From the NCBI GenBank assembly GCA_018385315.1, contig JAHAZJ010000141.1:1-40743 (forward strand): a stretch of DNA of 40,743 bases, written 5' to 3'. The notes under the pieces were generated by a model that made no database searches, had not been told where the DNA came from, and worked only from the letters and a program-made list of their open reading frames with translations. Both the position numbers and the translations under genes were made by a program. This DNA is from Treponema sp. (lineage in GTDB: Bacteria; Spirochaetota; Spirochaetia; Treponematales; Treponemataceae). Positions within the stretch are counted from its first letter, which is position 1. Each line of letters starts with the position of its first letter. Positions 7,235-15,905 of this stretch are shown one piece after another.

Positions 7235-8589
7235 TTTTTTAATGGAATTGTAATTATAAAGCAAGTTCCTTTATCTTTTTCAGATTTTACTTCGATATTC
7301 CAGTTGTGGGTTTCCATAATGTTTTTGACTACGGAAAGCCCAATTCCCATTCCTTCTTCCCGGCGAGAGTTTGTGCCTCGATAGAATAAATCGAAGATTT
7401 GATTCAAATCTTTTTCGTCAATTCCAATTCCTGTGTCGGCAATTGCAACTTTGATTTCTGAATCATTTATTTTGTATGCAGAAATTGTTATTGTATCATT
7501 TTCTTTTGTATATCTTAGTGCGTTGCTTAAAAGATTTTCAAAAGCTCTTGAAATTAAAGTTTTATTCATTGGAACAAGAATGTCTTCGGATAATTCATTA
7601 TTGCAGCAAACTTTTCTATTGAAAACATTTCCTGAAACCTTTGCATCTTGGAAAAATTCATTTATCAATTTTGTAATGGATTCATTTGAAAGGGTTTCTC
7701 TGAAGTCCGCATAATTCATTTTCATAAAATTAATTAAGGAATTTATCATGTTGTCTAATTGAGCTGTCTTATTTCCAATTAAAGAATAAGTGTTTGAAAT
7801 TTCTTCAGGTTCAGAAATAATTCCATCAGATAAAGCTTCTGTGTATCCTTTTATGATTGCAACAGGGGTTCTTAAATCGTGGCTGATACCCATAATAAAT
7901 TTTGTTTGCTGGTTCTGTGCTTCAAGTAAAGACTGGCGCATTTTTTCAAGACTTAATGAAATAGAGGTTATTTCATTTGAATAAGATTCTTTGTAGTTGG
8001 TATTGATTTTTACTGAAAGATCTCCTGCCGCAATTTCCTGGGTTTCCTGTTCAAGTGTAGAAATGGATTTGTTAATATTTTTAAAGATTAATAGAAGAAA
8101 AATGAAACAAATTAAAACAATAATAAATAAAAAGAATAATAGTGAAGGGAAAATACCTATTTTATTTGTTTTTTCTTGTTTATTTTTAGAAACACGGGTA
8201 ACAAGCAGCATTTTGCTTGTGGAAATATCTATAATTGAAAATTGATAATAATTTTTTTTATGAGGGATATTTTGAATTTGCCATAAAAAACCAAAGCTGA
8301 TTTCAGTATCTACAGGAATTTCTGGAATTGTTGAAATAATAACAGTGCTATTTTCAGAAACAAGGGCAGCTTCAACATCAGGGGGAAGGTTATTTATAGA
8401 TGAATAAATTGTTTTCCAATCCTCTTTATTATATAAAGAAGATTGATTCTTTTTTAATTCAGTATATTCTTTTATAAGAAGTCTATCCGATGATTTCAAA
8501 TAGTTATATATGAAAATAAACGCAATACATAAAATTGGTATTGTAATAATTATTGATGCTAAAAGTGTAAATTGTTTTTTTAATGTCAT
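7231..8589 (-). CDS. Membrane sensor histidine kinase
   Basis: This encodes 452 residues. Layout: membrane helix about 7-30, an extracytoplasmic sensor of about 115 residues with no recognised ligand fold, membrane helix about 148-169, HAMP linker about 170-222, HisKA with MGISHDLRTPVAI (phospho-accepting His237), and HATPase_c with the N box ENLLSNALRY (Asn356), DTGIGI (Asp385) and GMGIGL (413-418). All catalytic boxes look intact. It overlaps the response regulator gene by four bases (ATGA), so the two are translationally coupled partners. The signal sensed cannot be told from sequence. The pair lies divergent from the flagellar operon, which raises, but does not show, a link to its control. 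Confidence 0.93.
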   Translation of the reverse strand: MTLKKQFTLLASIIITIPILCIAFIFIYNYLKSSDRLLIKEYTELKKNQSSLYNKEDWKTIYSSINNLPPDVEAALVSENSTVIISTIPEIPVDTEISFGFLWQIQNIPHKKNYYQFSIIDISTSKMLLVTRVSKNKQEKTNKIGIFPSLLFFLFIIVLICFIFLLLIFKNINKSISTLEQETQEIAAGDLSVKINTNYKESYSNEITSISLSLEKMRQSLLEAQNQQTKFIMGISHDLRTPVAIIKGYTEALSDGIISEPEEISNTYSLIGNKTAQLDNMINSLINFMKMNYADFRETLSNESITKLINEFFQDAKVSGNVFNRKVCCNNELSEDILVPMNKTLISRAFENLLSNALRYTKENDTITISAYKINDSEIKVAIADTGIGIDEKDLNQIFDLFYRGTNSRREEGMGIGLSVVKNIMETHNWNIEVKSEKDKGTCFIITIPLKN

Positions 8590-9296
8590 GATTTTATTGT
8601 TTCTTTATTAAAAATATATCCTTTTCCAAATTCAGTACGAATGAATTCTGAATTTGCAGGATCTTTTTCCAGTTTTTTTCTTAATCTCTGAATATATACT
8701 GCAACAGCAGTAATGTCTCCAAATTGAACTTTCCAAACTTTTTCGTAAATGAATTCTGGTGAAAGAATTTCACCTGCATGTTTTAAAAGAAATTCTAATA
8801 CTTCATATTCTTTTGTTGAAAGAGGTATTTTTATTCCGCCTTTTTTTAATACACAACTATTTAATAATAGAGTAAAATCACCAAAATTAATGGATTCTTC
8901 AGGTGTTGAAGAATAGGATAATCTGCGAAGATTTGCTTTTACACGAGCAACTAATACGCTTGGAGAAAATGGTTTAGTAACAAATTCATCAGCACCAAAA
9001 CCCAGTCCTTGAATAATATCTTCGTCTGAATCTCTTGCTGAAACAATTAAAACTGGCACTGTATTGTTGTATAATTTACGCATTTCCTGAAGAAAATCAA
9101 AACCACTCATACCAGGGAGGTTTAAATCTAAAATGATTAAATCAGGTAAAGAATTTGAAGATAATGAATTTAATGCATCTTCTGCAGTTTCGAAGCTTTT
9201 AGTATTCATGTTTGATTTTTCAAGATACATACAAACAAGTTTTGAAATGGATTGTTCATCTTCTATTACGTAAATCAGCGGTTTTACTTCAGTCAT
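8586..9296 (-). CDS. OmpR/PhoB-family response regulator
   Basis: This encodes 236 residues. The receiver domain (about 1-120) has the acidic pair Glu12/Asp13, phospho-acceptor Asp57 in DLIILDLNLPG, Ser86 and Lys108 in VTKPF. A winged-helix DNA-binding domain follows (about 135-230), with LSTKEYEVLEFLLKHAGEIL and the recognition-helix segment VAVYIQRLRKKLE, then the wing RTEFGKGYIF. A good AAAGGAAA ribosome site precedes the ATG. It is the first gene of a two-gene operon with the histidine kinase. Target genes are unknown. Its divergent neighbour is the flagellar operon, with 235 bp between the two start codons, so this region is the first place to look for its binding sites. Confidence 0.93.
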   Translation of the reverse strand: MTEVKPLIYVIEDEQSISKLVCMYLEKSNMNTKSFETAEDALNSLSSNSLPDLIILDLNLPGMSGFDFLQEMRKLYNNTVPVLIVSARDSDEDIIQGLGFGADEFVTKPFSPSVLVARVKANLRRLSYSSTPEESINFGDFTLLLNSCVLKKGGIKIPLSTKEYEVLEFLLKHAGEILSPEFIYEKVWKVQFGDITAVAVYIQRLRKKLEKDPANSEFIRTEFGKGYIFNKETIKS

Positions 9297-9325
9297 TAGG
9301 TTTCCTTTGTTGTTTTTATACTTTA

Positions 9326-9331
9326 ATTATA
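9326..9331 (-). promoter_or_regulatory. Candidate -10 for the two-component operon
   Basis: TATAAT on the minus strand, about 30 bases before the response regulator ATG. The -35 position (TACACT at 17 bases) is weak, 3 of 6, so an activator may be needed. Confidence 0.35.
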
Positions 9332-9454
9332 AACAATGACTCATAATTAGTGTAGATTATTTTATTTTAATAACGAAAATTTATAAAACTGCATAAAAGT
9401 GTTAATTTAAAAATAAAAAATACCGATTATAATAAAAATAGTTTAAAAAATAAC

Positions 9455-9460
9455 TATAAT
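9455..9460 (+). promoter_or_regulatory. Candidate -10 for the flagellar operon
   Basis: TATAAT on the plus strand, predicting a start near 9467 and a leader of about 65 bases that contains the 9469-9509 inverted repeat. No good -35 is seen at 16-18 bases. Confidence 0.35.
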
Positions 9461-9468
9461 GTGATAGA

Positions 9469-9509
9469 ATTAAGCATAATTTTAAATTTATACTTATATT
9501 GTGCTTAAT
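9469..9509 (+). promoter_or_regulatory. 12-bp inverted repeat in the leader of the flagellar operon
   Basis: The arms ATTAAGCATAAT (9469-9480) and ATTGTGCTTAAT (9498-9509) pair over 12 bases with one G-T wobble and a 17-base AT-rich loop. The structure ends eight bases before the AGGGTGGA ribosome site of flbD (9515-9523) and has no T-run after it, so it is not a terminator. It could be an operator or a leader hairpin affecting translation. Confidence 0.5.
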
Positions 9510-9531
9510 CATATTAGGGTGGAAAGATAAT

Positions 9532-9732
9532 ATGATTGATGTAATGCGGTTAGATGGGAAAATTTATTGGGTGAATCCGCACATGATTGAAAGTATGGAA
9601 ACTACTCCTGACTTGACTTTGACTATGTTGTCTGGTCGAAAAATCATTGTCAAAAATTCCCCAAAAGAACTTATAGATAAAATTATTGAATATCGAAGAA
9701 ATATCGGTATTGAGAGACAAGAGGTCTTGTAA
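9532..9732 (+). CDS. flbD: FlbD family flagellar protein (small)
   Basis: This encodes 66 residues. The ATG at 9532 is chosen because AGGGTGGAA lies just upstream; a TTG at 9499 falls inside the leader repeat and has no ribosome site. The sequence fits the short FlbD/SwrD family (MIDVMRLDGKIYWVNPHMIE, then a GRKIIVKNSPKELIDKIIEY helix). In Bacillus SwrD increases flagellar motor power, and the family sits directly before motA in spirochaetes and firmicutes, as here. The stop overlaps the motA start (TAATG). It is the first gene of the long flagellar operon. Confidence 0.88.
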   Translation: MIDVMRLDGKIYWVNPHMIESMETTPDLTLTMLSGRKIIVKNSPKELIDKIIEYRRNIGIERQEVL

Positions 9733-10514
9733 TGGATATAGCTACAATAGTTGGTATTATTGGTGGTGCTGCCATGATTGTTATGTCAGTATTAACATCT
9801 GGTGGTTCTATGAAGGGGATTTTGGACCCTGCATCTGCAGCCATGACAATTGGTGGTTCATATTTTGCCATGTTTATTGCCTGTCCTTTAAAAAAGGCAT
9901 TGGGTATGTTTAAAATTATGGCAAGAGCTTTTAAAATTCCTGATTTTGGTGAAAAAAATATTGTAATCAATATGCAAGCTTTGTCTGAAAAAGCTCGTCG
10001 TGAAGGTATTCTTGCTTTGGAAGATGGACTTGATGATTTGGAAGATCCTTTTATGAAAATGGGACTTCGTCTTGTAGTAGATGGTACTGATGGAAACATT
10101 ATTCGTGCAATTATGGAAAACGAAATGAACCAGACAGAAGCACGTCATATGGAATGGATTGGTATTATTAACGCCTGGTCTGGTTTTGCACCAGGTTTTG
10201 GTATGATGGGTACTGTAGTAGGTCTTATTGGTATGTTAAACAACCTGGAAGATAAGTCTTCTCTTGGTCCTAACATGGCCGTTGCCTTAATTACAACCTT
10301 GTATGGATCTATGCTTGCAAACTGGTTGATTGCTCCATTTGCTTCAAAACTCTTAGCACATAATGCACAGGAAATGCGATCAAAAGAAATGATTATTGAA
10401 GGTGTACTTGCTATTCAAGCTGGTGAAAACCCTCGTATTATGGCTCAAAAACTTCTTACTTATCTTGATCCAGTAACAAGAAAAGCAATTGAAGCTGATG
10501 TTCTTAAAGACTAA
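9732..10514 (+). CDS. motA: Flagellar stator protein MotA
   Basis: This encodes 260 residues. MotA forms the ion channel of the stator with MotB and pushes on the rotor. Four membrane segments are visible: about 5-22, 33-50, then a pair after the large cytoplasmic loop near 146-168 and 180-200. The loop holds RREGILALEDGLDDLEDPFMKMGLRLVVDG, and the channel-lining segment reads GFAPGFGMMGTVVGLIGML, equivalent to the conserved Pro region of the family. The start codon shares a base with the flbD stop. Confidence 0.96.
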   Translation: MDIATIVGIIGGAAMIVMSVLTSGGSMKGILDPASAAMTIGGSYFAMFIACPLKKALGMFKIMARAFKIPDFGEKNIVINMQALSEKARREGILALEDGLDDLEDPFMKMGLRLVVDGTDGNIIRAIMENEMNQTEARHMEWIGIINAWSGFAPGFGMMGTVVGLIGMLNNLEDKSSLGPNMAVALITTLYGSMLANWLIAPFASKLLAHNAQEMRSKEMIIEGVLAIQAGENPRIMAQKLLTYLDPVTRKAIEADVLKD

Positions 10515-10539
10515 ATAATTTAGGGAAATATAAAACGCT

Positions 10540-11268
10540 ATGGGAAAAAAAGCTAAAGAGCCTGAGAAACCATCCAACGCCTGGCTAGGTACTTATGGTG
10601 ACATGATTACACTTATGTTGTGCTTCTTCGTAATGTTATACAATCCTTCGGAAGTTGATGTTACACAGTTGGCAACAATTACTCAGAGTTTACAGATGCA
10701 GGAAACAGATTCAACATCTGGTGGTTTGTCATTGTCTGCAGGTATGCTTTCTGACCTTGGTAATAACATAAACTCTTTACCATCTACAGAAAAGGGAAGG
10801 TCTTTAGGTACTGCAAAGAAAAAAGCAGTTAGTCTTTTTGCTCCTGATAATAAATCAAACAGAATTACAGTAACAAGTGATGAAAGAGGTCTTGTCATTA
10901 CATTGCTTTCTGATAATTTCTTTGAACCGGGAAGTGCGGAATTAAATATTTCCGAAACAAGAGAAACTTTACTTCGTCTTACAGAATTTTTTAATTCTCC
11001 AGAGGTGGCTGACAGAAGATACAGAATAGAAGGTCATACAGATGATACTCCAGTTCCTTCAGATTCAAAATTTCCTAGTAACTGGGAACTTTCTGCTGCA
11101 CGTGCCGCTAATGTTTTACATTATCTTGCCGATTATGGAGTAAAGGAAAATAATTTTGCCATTGCTGGCTATGCTGATACACGACCGAAGTTTACAAATG
11201 ATACTCCGGAAGGTCAGGCATATAACAGACGTGTTGATATTATTATTCTAGACGAAGGACATTTTTAA
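10540..11268 (+). CDS. motB: Flagellar stator protein MotB
   Basis: This encodes 242 residues. The short cytoplasmic N-terminus leads to one membrane helix with the ion-carrying Asp in the [16 protein letters not shown] segment, then a plug/linker, then an OmpA-like peptidoglycan-binding domain (about 110-240) with the [12 protein letters not shown] and [16 protein letters not shown] motifs and NRRVDI near the end. MotB anchors the stator to the cell wall. The helix and following SEVD resemble sodium-type PomB proteins as well as MotB, so ion choice is left open. Ribosome site GGGAAAT lies 17 bases upstream, farther than usual. Confidence 0.95.
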   Translation: MGKKAKEPEKPSNAWLGTYGDMITLMLCFFVMLYNPSEVDVTQLATITQSLQMQETDSTSGGLSLSAGMLSDLGNNINSLPSTEKGRSLGTAKKKAVSLFAPDNKSNRITVTSDERGLVITLLSDNFFEPGSAELNISETRETLLRLTEFFNSPEVADRRYRIEGHTDDTPVPSDSKFPSNWELSAARAANVLHYLADYGVKENNFAIAGYADTRPKFTNDTPEGQAYNRRVDIIILDEGHF

Positions 11269-11304
11269 TGTTATCATATATTGTATTATTTGCTGGAGGG
11301 GAAA

Positions 11305-11865
11305 ATGGCAGATGATGAAGAATTAGGCCTTGATGATGGTGGTTCAGCTGGAGCTGCACCTGCAAAAAAAAGTGGATTATCAGGTCTTTTACCAAATTTA
11401 TTAAAATGGATTATTATTGGTGTTGCAGCTATTATTGTTATTGTTGTAGTTTCTGTTATTACAGTTAAAATCGTAACGAAAAATAGCACAAAGGATTCTT
11501 TTAATCCTGCAAGCATCACTGAAGAAGAATCTGGTCCACGGGAATCATACGATTGGTATAAATCAATTGGTACAATCCAGACATTTACAAGTGACAATCC
11601 TCCTGCAACAGTTAGAGTAAATGTGTTGTTGGGCTATAAAAAAGAAGATAAAGCCTGTGCAACAGAAATTACTAGTTTTAGTGTTGAAATCAAAGAATTT
11701 TTAAGAAAATATTTTAGATCTAAATCAGCAAGTGAATTAAAGGTTGCTGAAAATGAGGCTAAATTTAAGATTGAAATTAAAAACGGTATTAATGATACTG
11801 TTTTAAGTAGTTCAAAAATTCGTTCAATAAGTTTTGATCAGCTTGATGTAGTTGAACAGAACTAA
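11305..11865 (+). CDS. fliL: Flagellar basal body protein FliL
   Basis: This encodes 186 residues from the ATG at 11305, which follows GGAGGGG directly; an in-frame earlier codon at 11281 has no such site. A short acidic/Gly/Ala N-terminus leads to one membrane helix (about 33-56) and a periplasmic domain beginning near TSDNPPATVRVNVLLGYKKE, typical of FliL. FliL forms a ring around the stator and supports motor torque. Position between motB and fliM is the canonical spirochaete order. Confidence 0.9.
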   Translation: MADDEELGLDDGGSAGAAPAKKSGLSGLLPNLLKWIIIGVAAIIVIVVVSVITVKIVTKNSTKDSFNPASITEEESGPRESYDWYKSIGTIQTFTSDNPPATVRVNVLLGYKKEDKACATEITSFSVEIKEFLRKYFRSKSASELKVAENEAKFKIEIKNGINDTVLSSSKIRSISFDQLDVVEQN

Positions 11866-11880
11866 AAAAGGTGGAAGTGC

Positions 11881-12918
11881 ATGAATGAGGTTTTATCTCA
11901 GGATGAAATTGACCAGCTTTTAAGTGCCATCAGTTCCGGTGATAACGAAACTGATGACTTTAAACCGGTTAATAATGCCCGTAAAATTAAAATATATGAC
12001 TTCAAACGTCCTGACAAATTCTCTAAGGAACAGCTTCGTACAGTCTCAAATATGCATGAGACTTTTGCACGTTTAACTACAACCTCCTTATCTGCACAGT
12101 TGCGTTCTTTGGTTCATGTTCATGTTGCTTCTGTAGACCAGCTTACTTATGAAGAATTTCTCCGTTCTATTCCAACACCTACAACATTGGCTGTTATTAA
12201 TATGGATCCGTTGAACGGAAGTGCAGTATTGGAAATTGATCCTGCCATTACATTTTGTATGATTGACCGATTGTTTGGTGGTAGAGGTGCTACTTCTGGA
12301 AATAAAAATCGGGATTTGACAGATATTGAACAGGAAGTAATGGAAGGTGTTATTGTTCGTATTTTGGCAAATATGCGAGAAGCTTGGACCCAGGTTATTG
12401 ATTTACGTCCTCGTTTTGCTCAAATTGAAACAAATCCACAGTTTGCACAGATTGTTCCTCCAACAGAAATGGTTGTTTTAGTAACATTGGATACAAAAGT
12501 AGGTGATGAGGAAGGTATGATGAACTTCTGTATTCCATACCTTACTATTGAACCTATTATTTCAAAATTATCTACTCAGTTCTGGTTCTCATCAGTTCGT
12601 AGAAGTTCAACAACACAGTACCTTGGTACTATTAAAAATCAACTTTCTGCTGTTGATATGGATGTTGTTGCAGAAATTGGTACAATCAATCTTCCAATTA
12701 GGGATGTTTTATCTCTTCGTTGTGGAGATGTTGTGCGTTTATCAAGTATAAAAGTTGGGGATCCATTAACCCTCAGCGTTGGAAATAAAAAGAAATTTTA
12801 CTGTCAGCCAGGTGTAGTTGGTAAAAAAATGGCAGTACAGCTTACAGGAAAAATGGAAGATCAGGATTCAGAAGAATTTGAAGAGCTTTCTGTAGAAGGA
12901 GACGATACATATGAGTGA
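11881..12918 (+). CDS. fliM: Flagellar switch protein FliM
   Basis: This encodes 345 residues. The N-terminal [13 protein letters not shown] is the CheY-P-binding motif. The CheC-like middle domain includes [17 protein letters not shown] and the [12 protein letters not shown] motif, and the C-terminal SpoA domain ends near the Glu/Asp-rich tail. FliM is the middle layer of the C-ring and receives the chemotaxis signal. A good AAGGTGGAAG ribosome site precedes it. It overlaps fliY by eight bases. Confidence 0.97.
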   Translation: MNEVLSQDEIDQLLSAISSGDNETDDFKPVNNARKIKIYDFKRPDKFSKEQLRTVSNMHETFARLTTTSLSAQLRSLVHVHVASVDQLTYEEFLRSIPTPTTLAVINMDPLNGSAVLEIDPAITFCMIDRLFGGRGATSGNKNRDLTDIEQEVMEGVIVRILANMREAWTQVIDLRPRFAQIETNPQFAQIVPPTEMVVLVTLDTKVGDEEGMMNFCIPYLTIEPIISKLSTQFWFSSVRRSSTTQYLGTIKNQLSAVDMDVVAEIGTINLPIRDVLSLRCGDVVRLSSIKVGDPLTLSVGNKKKFYCQPGVVGKKMAVQLTGKMEDQDSEEFEELSVEGDDTYE

Positions 12919-14146
12919 TGGTGCTATCTCACAAGACGAAATTGATGCTTTACTTTCTGGAGTTTCAATGGATGGTCTTAATTCAACTGGTCATGTTGGC
13001 AACGGTCCAAGTTACAGCATCGATGTACCAACAATGCAGAAACTGGCTGAAGATTTAAGAGAAAAACTTGAAGGAAATATTAATCAATATACTGGAGCCT
13101 CATTTAAAGTAGAAAAACCTGTTGTTGAATTGTCAGATCGTGATAGAGTTTTATCTAAACTGCCAGAAGTTGTTATTTCTGTTTCTATTGATTATACAGA
13201 AGGTGCAAAAGGAAGTCATATGTATCTTATGTCTTCTGATTTTGCTCTTAAAGTTTTTTCTTTAGTAAATAAAGAAGATACTACAGATGTTGACGATATG
13301 GTTCTTTCTGTTGTATCTGAGTTAGTTGCAACTCATGTTAGTGCCCAGATAAATGTTCTTGATTCAACAGGGAAATTACCAGGTTTAGCAAATGGTTCGG
13401 CACAATGTTCAAATGAGTCTAAAGCAATGATTATGTTCCCTCAGGGGGATTTTATACTTACAGGATATCCAATTACTTTGGATGGAAGTGCTTTTACTTT
13501 ATGGGAAATTCTTGGTGGCGATGTTTCTGAAAAAATGTCTAATGCATTAGGTGGAAATAAAGCAGATGATATTCCAATGATGGAAGCAGCTCCTATGATG
13601 CCAAATAACCAGATGAATATGGGAAATCAGATGGGAATGGGTGGCATGCAAATGGGTGGCCAAATGAACATGGGTGGAATGCCAATGGGAAATCCTATGG
13701 GAAATCCTATGGGAAATCCTATGGGAATGAATAATCAAATGGCTATGGGTGGAATGCAGCAGATGCCAAATATGGGAATGGGTATGGGAATGCCTGCTAA
13801 TATGGGTATGAACATGGGAATGAATGTACCAAATGTTCAGTCTCTTTCTTATCCAAGTCTTACTAATTCTATGAGTTCTTCTGAGCAGGGAAACATCGGT
13901 TTAATTATGGATGTTTTCATGGAAATGACTGTAGAATTAGGTCGTACAAAAAAATCTATTAAGGATATCTTAGGTATGGGTGAAGGTACAATTATTGAAT
14001 TGGACAAGCTTGCCGGTGAACCAGTTGATATTCTTGTAAATCATAAACCTATTGCAAAGGGTGAAGTTGTAGTCATTGATGAAAACTTTGGTGTTCGTGT
14101 AACAGAAATCCTTTCTCCAATGGAACGTGTTAATGATTTAAACTAA
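12911..14146 (+). CDS. fliY: Flagellar switch protein FliY/FliN with Met-rich linker
   Basis: This encodes 411 residues. The N-terminus [13 protein letters not shown] repeats the FliM-type CheY-binding motif. A CheC-like middle domain covers about 40-215, and the C-terminal SpoA (FliN) domain covers about 325-405 ([28 protein letters not shown], split here by family core residues). Between them residues 223-304 are an extraordinary Met/Gly/Asn/Pro linker with 30 methionines in 82 residues. FliN/FliY forms the base of the C-ring and docks the export ATPase complex. The fusion of CheC-like and FliN domains is the FliY type known from Bacillus and spirochaetes. The start lies eight bases inside fliM. 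Confidence 0.94.
   Translation: MSDGAISQDEIDALLSGVSMDGLNSTGHVGNGPSYSIDVPTMQKLAEDLREKLEGNINQYTGASFKVEKPVVELSDRDRVLSKLPEVVISVSIDYTEGAKGSHMYLMSSDFALKVFSLVNKEDTTDVDDMVLSVVSELVATHVSAQINVLDSTGKLPGLANGSAQCSNESKAMIMFPQGDFILTGYPITLDGSAFTLWEILGGDVSEKMSNALGGNKADDIPMMEAAPMMPNNQMNMGNQMGMGGMQMGGQMNMGGMPMGNPMGNPMGNPMGMNNQMAMGGMQQMPNMGMGMGMPANMGMNMGMNVPNVQSLSYPSLTNSMSSSEQGNIGLIMDVFMEMTVELGRTKKSIKDILGMGEGTIIELDKLAGEPVDILVNHKPIAKGEVVVIDENFGVRVTEILSPMERVNDLN
13685..13720. repeat. 12-bp tandem repeat, three units, in the fliY linker
   Basis: ATGGGAAATCCT occurs three times exactly in a row (13685-13696, 13697-13708, 13709-13720), encoding MGNP each time. The surrounding ATGGG(A/T)ATG-type codons form a looser repeat from about 13610 to 13820. 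Confidence 0.95.
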
Positions 14147-14155
14147 AACCAATTT

Positions 14156-14164
14156 AAGGGTGGG
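14156..14164 (+). promoter_or_regulatory. Ribosome site that favours the TTG start of fliO
   Basis: AAGGGTGGG, the same GGTGG-type site used by flbD, fliM and flhA, ends four bases before the TTG at 14169. A GTG at 14160 would lie inside this site. Confidence 0.55.
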
Positions 14165-14168
14165 AAAA

Positions 14169-14780
14169 TTGGCTACATTAAAAAAATCTCTTCTTATTTT
14201 TGTAATTCTATTTGGACTTACAAATGTGTTGTTTTCACAGAATAATAACGATTCATTAAATGTTGAAAATTCAGTTTCTGTTTCAGAGGATTCAACATTA
14301 CTTCAAGATGATTATTTCTCGTCTAATAATGAAACCAGCAATTTAAATTTGAAACAGCCTTCTACAGCATGGACTTTCATAAAAATGATTTTGTTTTTAT
14401 GTCTTGTGGTTGCTGCTATTTACGCTGTAATGTGGTTTTTTAAGAAAAAGGTTAATAATACAAAAAGTGATGATAATTTTTTGCGCAGAGTATCATCATT
14501 AAATATTGGTCCTGGAAAATCTGTTGAAATTGTTACATTGCTTGATAATGCATATATATTAGGTGTTACTGATTCAAATATAAATGTAATTGATCAGATT
14601 GAAGATAAAGAATTGATTGAAGCACTAAATCTTAATTTTGATAAAAATCAAAATGTTAAAAAACCAATGAATTTTGCAGATGTTCTTGATATTTTTATGC
14701 CTAATGGACCTAGAAATAAAAATATTTATGAAGATGAAGAAAGAAAAGTAAATAATCTTTCACGAAAAAATAAAGAATAG
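14169..14780 (+). CDS. fliO: Flagellar biosynthesis protein FliO (FliZ)
   Basis: This encodes 203 residues from the TTG at 14169. An N-terminal signal-like helix (MATLKKSLLIFVILFGLTNV) is followed by a Ser/Asn/Asp-rich stretch, a second membrane helix near 70-92 (IKMILFLCLVVAAIYAVMWF) and a cytoplasmic FliO domain beginning FLRRVSSLNIGPGKSVEIVTL. FliO chaperones FliP assembly in the export gate. The position directly before fliP supports the call; the sequence itself is weakly conserved, as usual for FliO. Confidence 0.82.
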   Translation: MATLKKSLLIFVILFGLTNVLFSQNNNDSLNVENSVSVSEDSTLLQDDYFSSNNETSNLNLKQPSTAWTFIKMILFLCLVVAAIYAVMWFFKKKVNNTKSDDNFLRRVSSLNIGPGKSVEIVTLLDNAYILGVTDSNINVIDQIEDKELIEALNLNFDKNQNVKKPMNFADVLDIFMPNGPRNKNIYEDEERKVNNLSRKNKE

Positions 14781-14788
14781 GATTAGGT

Positions 14789-15610
14789 ATGAAAAAAAAT
14801 CGTTTTAGTTTTATTCTTATAATTTTAATCAGCATTTTTATCACCTCTCCTGTTGTTGCTCAGTCAAATTTTCCTAATGGGTCTGCACAGGGTACAACAG
14901 AAATGAATCCTAATGTTAGACCTATTCAGGTTCCAAATGTTGCAGTTCAGATTACCCAGCCAGAAAGTGGAAATGAGGTTGCTTTTTCTGTCCGATTGCT
15001 TCTGCTATTAACAGTATTAACTTTAGCTCCAAGTATTCTTATTCTTGTTACTTGTTTTTTAAGATTTTCAATTGTTCTGGACTTTATAAAAAGAGCTTTG
15101 TCTTTACAACAGGTTCCTCCTACTGCCGTTCTTAATGGAATTGCTTTTTTTATGACTATATTTGTTATGTGGCCTACCTTTACAAATATCTATGAAAAAT
15201 CTTTAAAACCTCTTTCTAATAATGAAATTAATATTCAGCAAGCTTATTCTGCTGCGGAAGAACCAATTCGTGAATTTATGTTTATTCAAATGTCTGATGA
15301 TACATCATATATTTCAAATTTCATGGGAATGGCAAAATTACCAAAGCCTCAGACTAGAAAAGATGTTCCAACTTATATTTTAATCCCAGCATATATTGTT
15401 CACGAATTAACGGTTGCATTTAAGATTGGTATTTTTCTGTATATCCCGTTTATTATTATTGATTTGGTTGTTGCCAGTATCCTTATGTCATTGGGTATGA
15501 TGATGCTTCCGCCTGTTCAAATTTCTATGCCTTATAAATTGATTTTGTTTGTTTTAATTGATGGATGGGGATTACTTACTCAGCAATTATTTGCATCAGT
15601 AATCAGATAG
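14789..15610 (+). CDS. fliP: Flagellar export gate protein FliP
   Basis: This encodes 273 residues. A cleavable signal peptide (about 1-25, ending VVAQ) precedes the FliP core. Family landmarks are LAPSILILVTCFLRFSIVL, QVPPTAVLNGIAFFMT and, near the end, YKLILFVLIDGWGLL. FliP forms the five-subunit core of the export gate with FliQ and FliR. Confidence 0.96.
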   Translation: MKKNRFSFILIILISIFITSPVVAQSNFPNGSAQGTTEMNPNVRPIQVPNVAVQITQPESGNEVAFSVRLLLLLTVLTLAPSILILVTCFLRFSIVLDFIKRALSLQQVPPTAVLNGIAFFMTIFVMWPTFTNIYEKSLKPLSNNEINIQQAYSAAEEPIREFMFIQMSDDTSYISNFMGMAKLPKPQTRKDVPTYILIPAYIVHELTVAFKIGIFLYIPFIIIDLVVASILMSLGMMMLPPVQISMPYKLILFVLIDGWGLLTQQLFASVIR

Positions 15611-15620
15611 GAGAAGAAAT

Positions 15621-15890
15621 ATGTCTATTGGTGAAATTGTTACATTAATGAGAGGTGCAGTAACACAAACTATTTCTTTAATTGCACCAGTTCTTATAGT
15701 AGCTCTTATAGTTGGTCTTATTATTGCAATTTTACAAGCTGTAACTTCTATTCAGGAACAAACATTAACTTTTTTACCAAAGCTACTTGCAATTCTTTTT
15801 ATGATTGCTTTGTTAGGTGGAACAATGATGGCATCTTTAAGTGAATATACAATTAGATTATTTAATCAGATTCCAAATTTGGCACGGTAA
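15621..15890 (+). CDS. fliQ: Flagellar export gate protein FliQ
   Basis: This encodes 89 residues with two membrane helices (about 17-39 and 52-74) and the family segment IAILQAVTSIQEQTLTFLPK between them. FliQ packs around the FliP/FliR core of the export gate. An AGGAGAAG ribosome site lies seven bases upstream. Confidence 0.96.
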   Translation: MSIGEIVTLMRGAVTQTISLIAPVLIVALIVGLIIAILQAVTSIQEQTLTFLPKLLAILFMIALLGGTMMASLSEYTIRLFNQIPNLAR

Positions 15891-15905
15891 AAACTGGAAT
15901 AATAG

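Noticed and set aside
9422-9429. Sigma-28-like ACCGATTA before flbD
   Set aside because: Only 6 of 8 matches, with an imperfect TAAT at -35, in AT-rich sequence.
9499-9531. Longer flbD product from TTG at 9499
   Set aside because: The extra codons lie in the leader inverted repeat and cover the ribosome site of the ATG at 9532.
12905-12920. A FliM-FliY fusion by frameshift
   Set aside because: Both genes have complete, normal domains, and the eight-base overlap with a new ATG is an ordinary coupling.
13547-13738. His-rich open frame on the minus strand inside fliY
   Set aside because: ATG codons of the Met-rich linker read CAT (His) in the other direction; no start signal or family.
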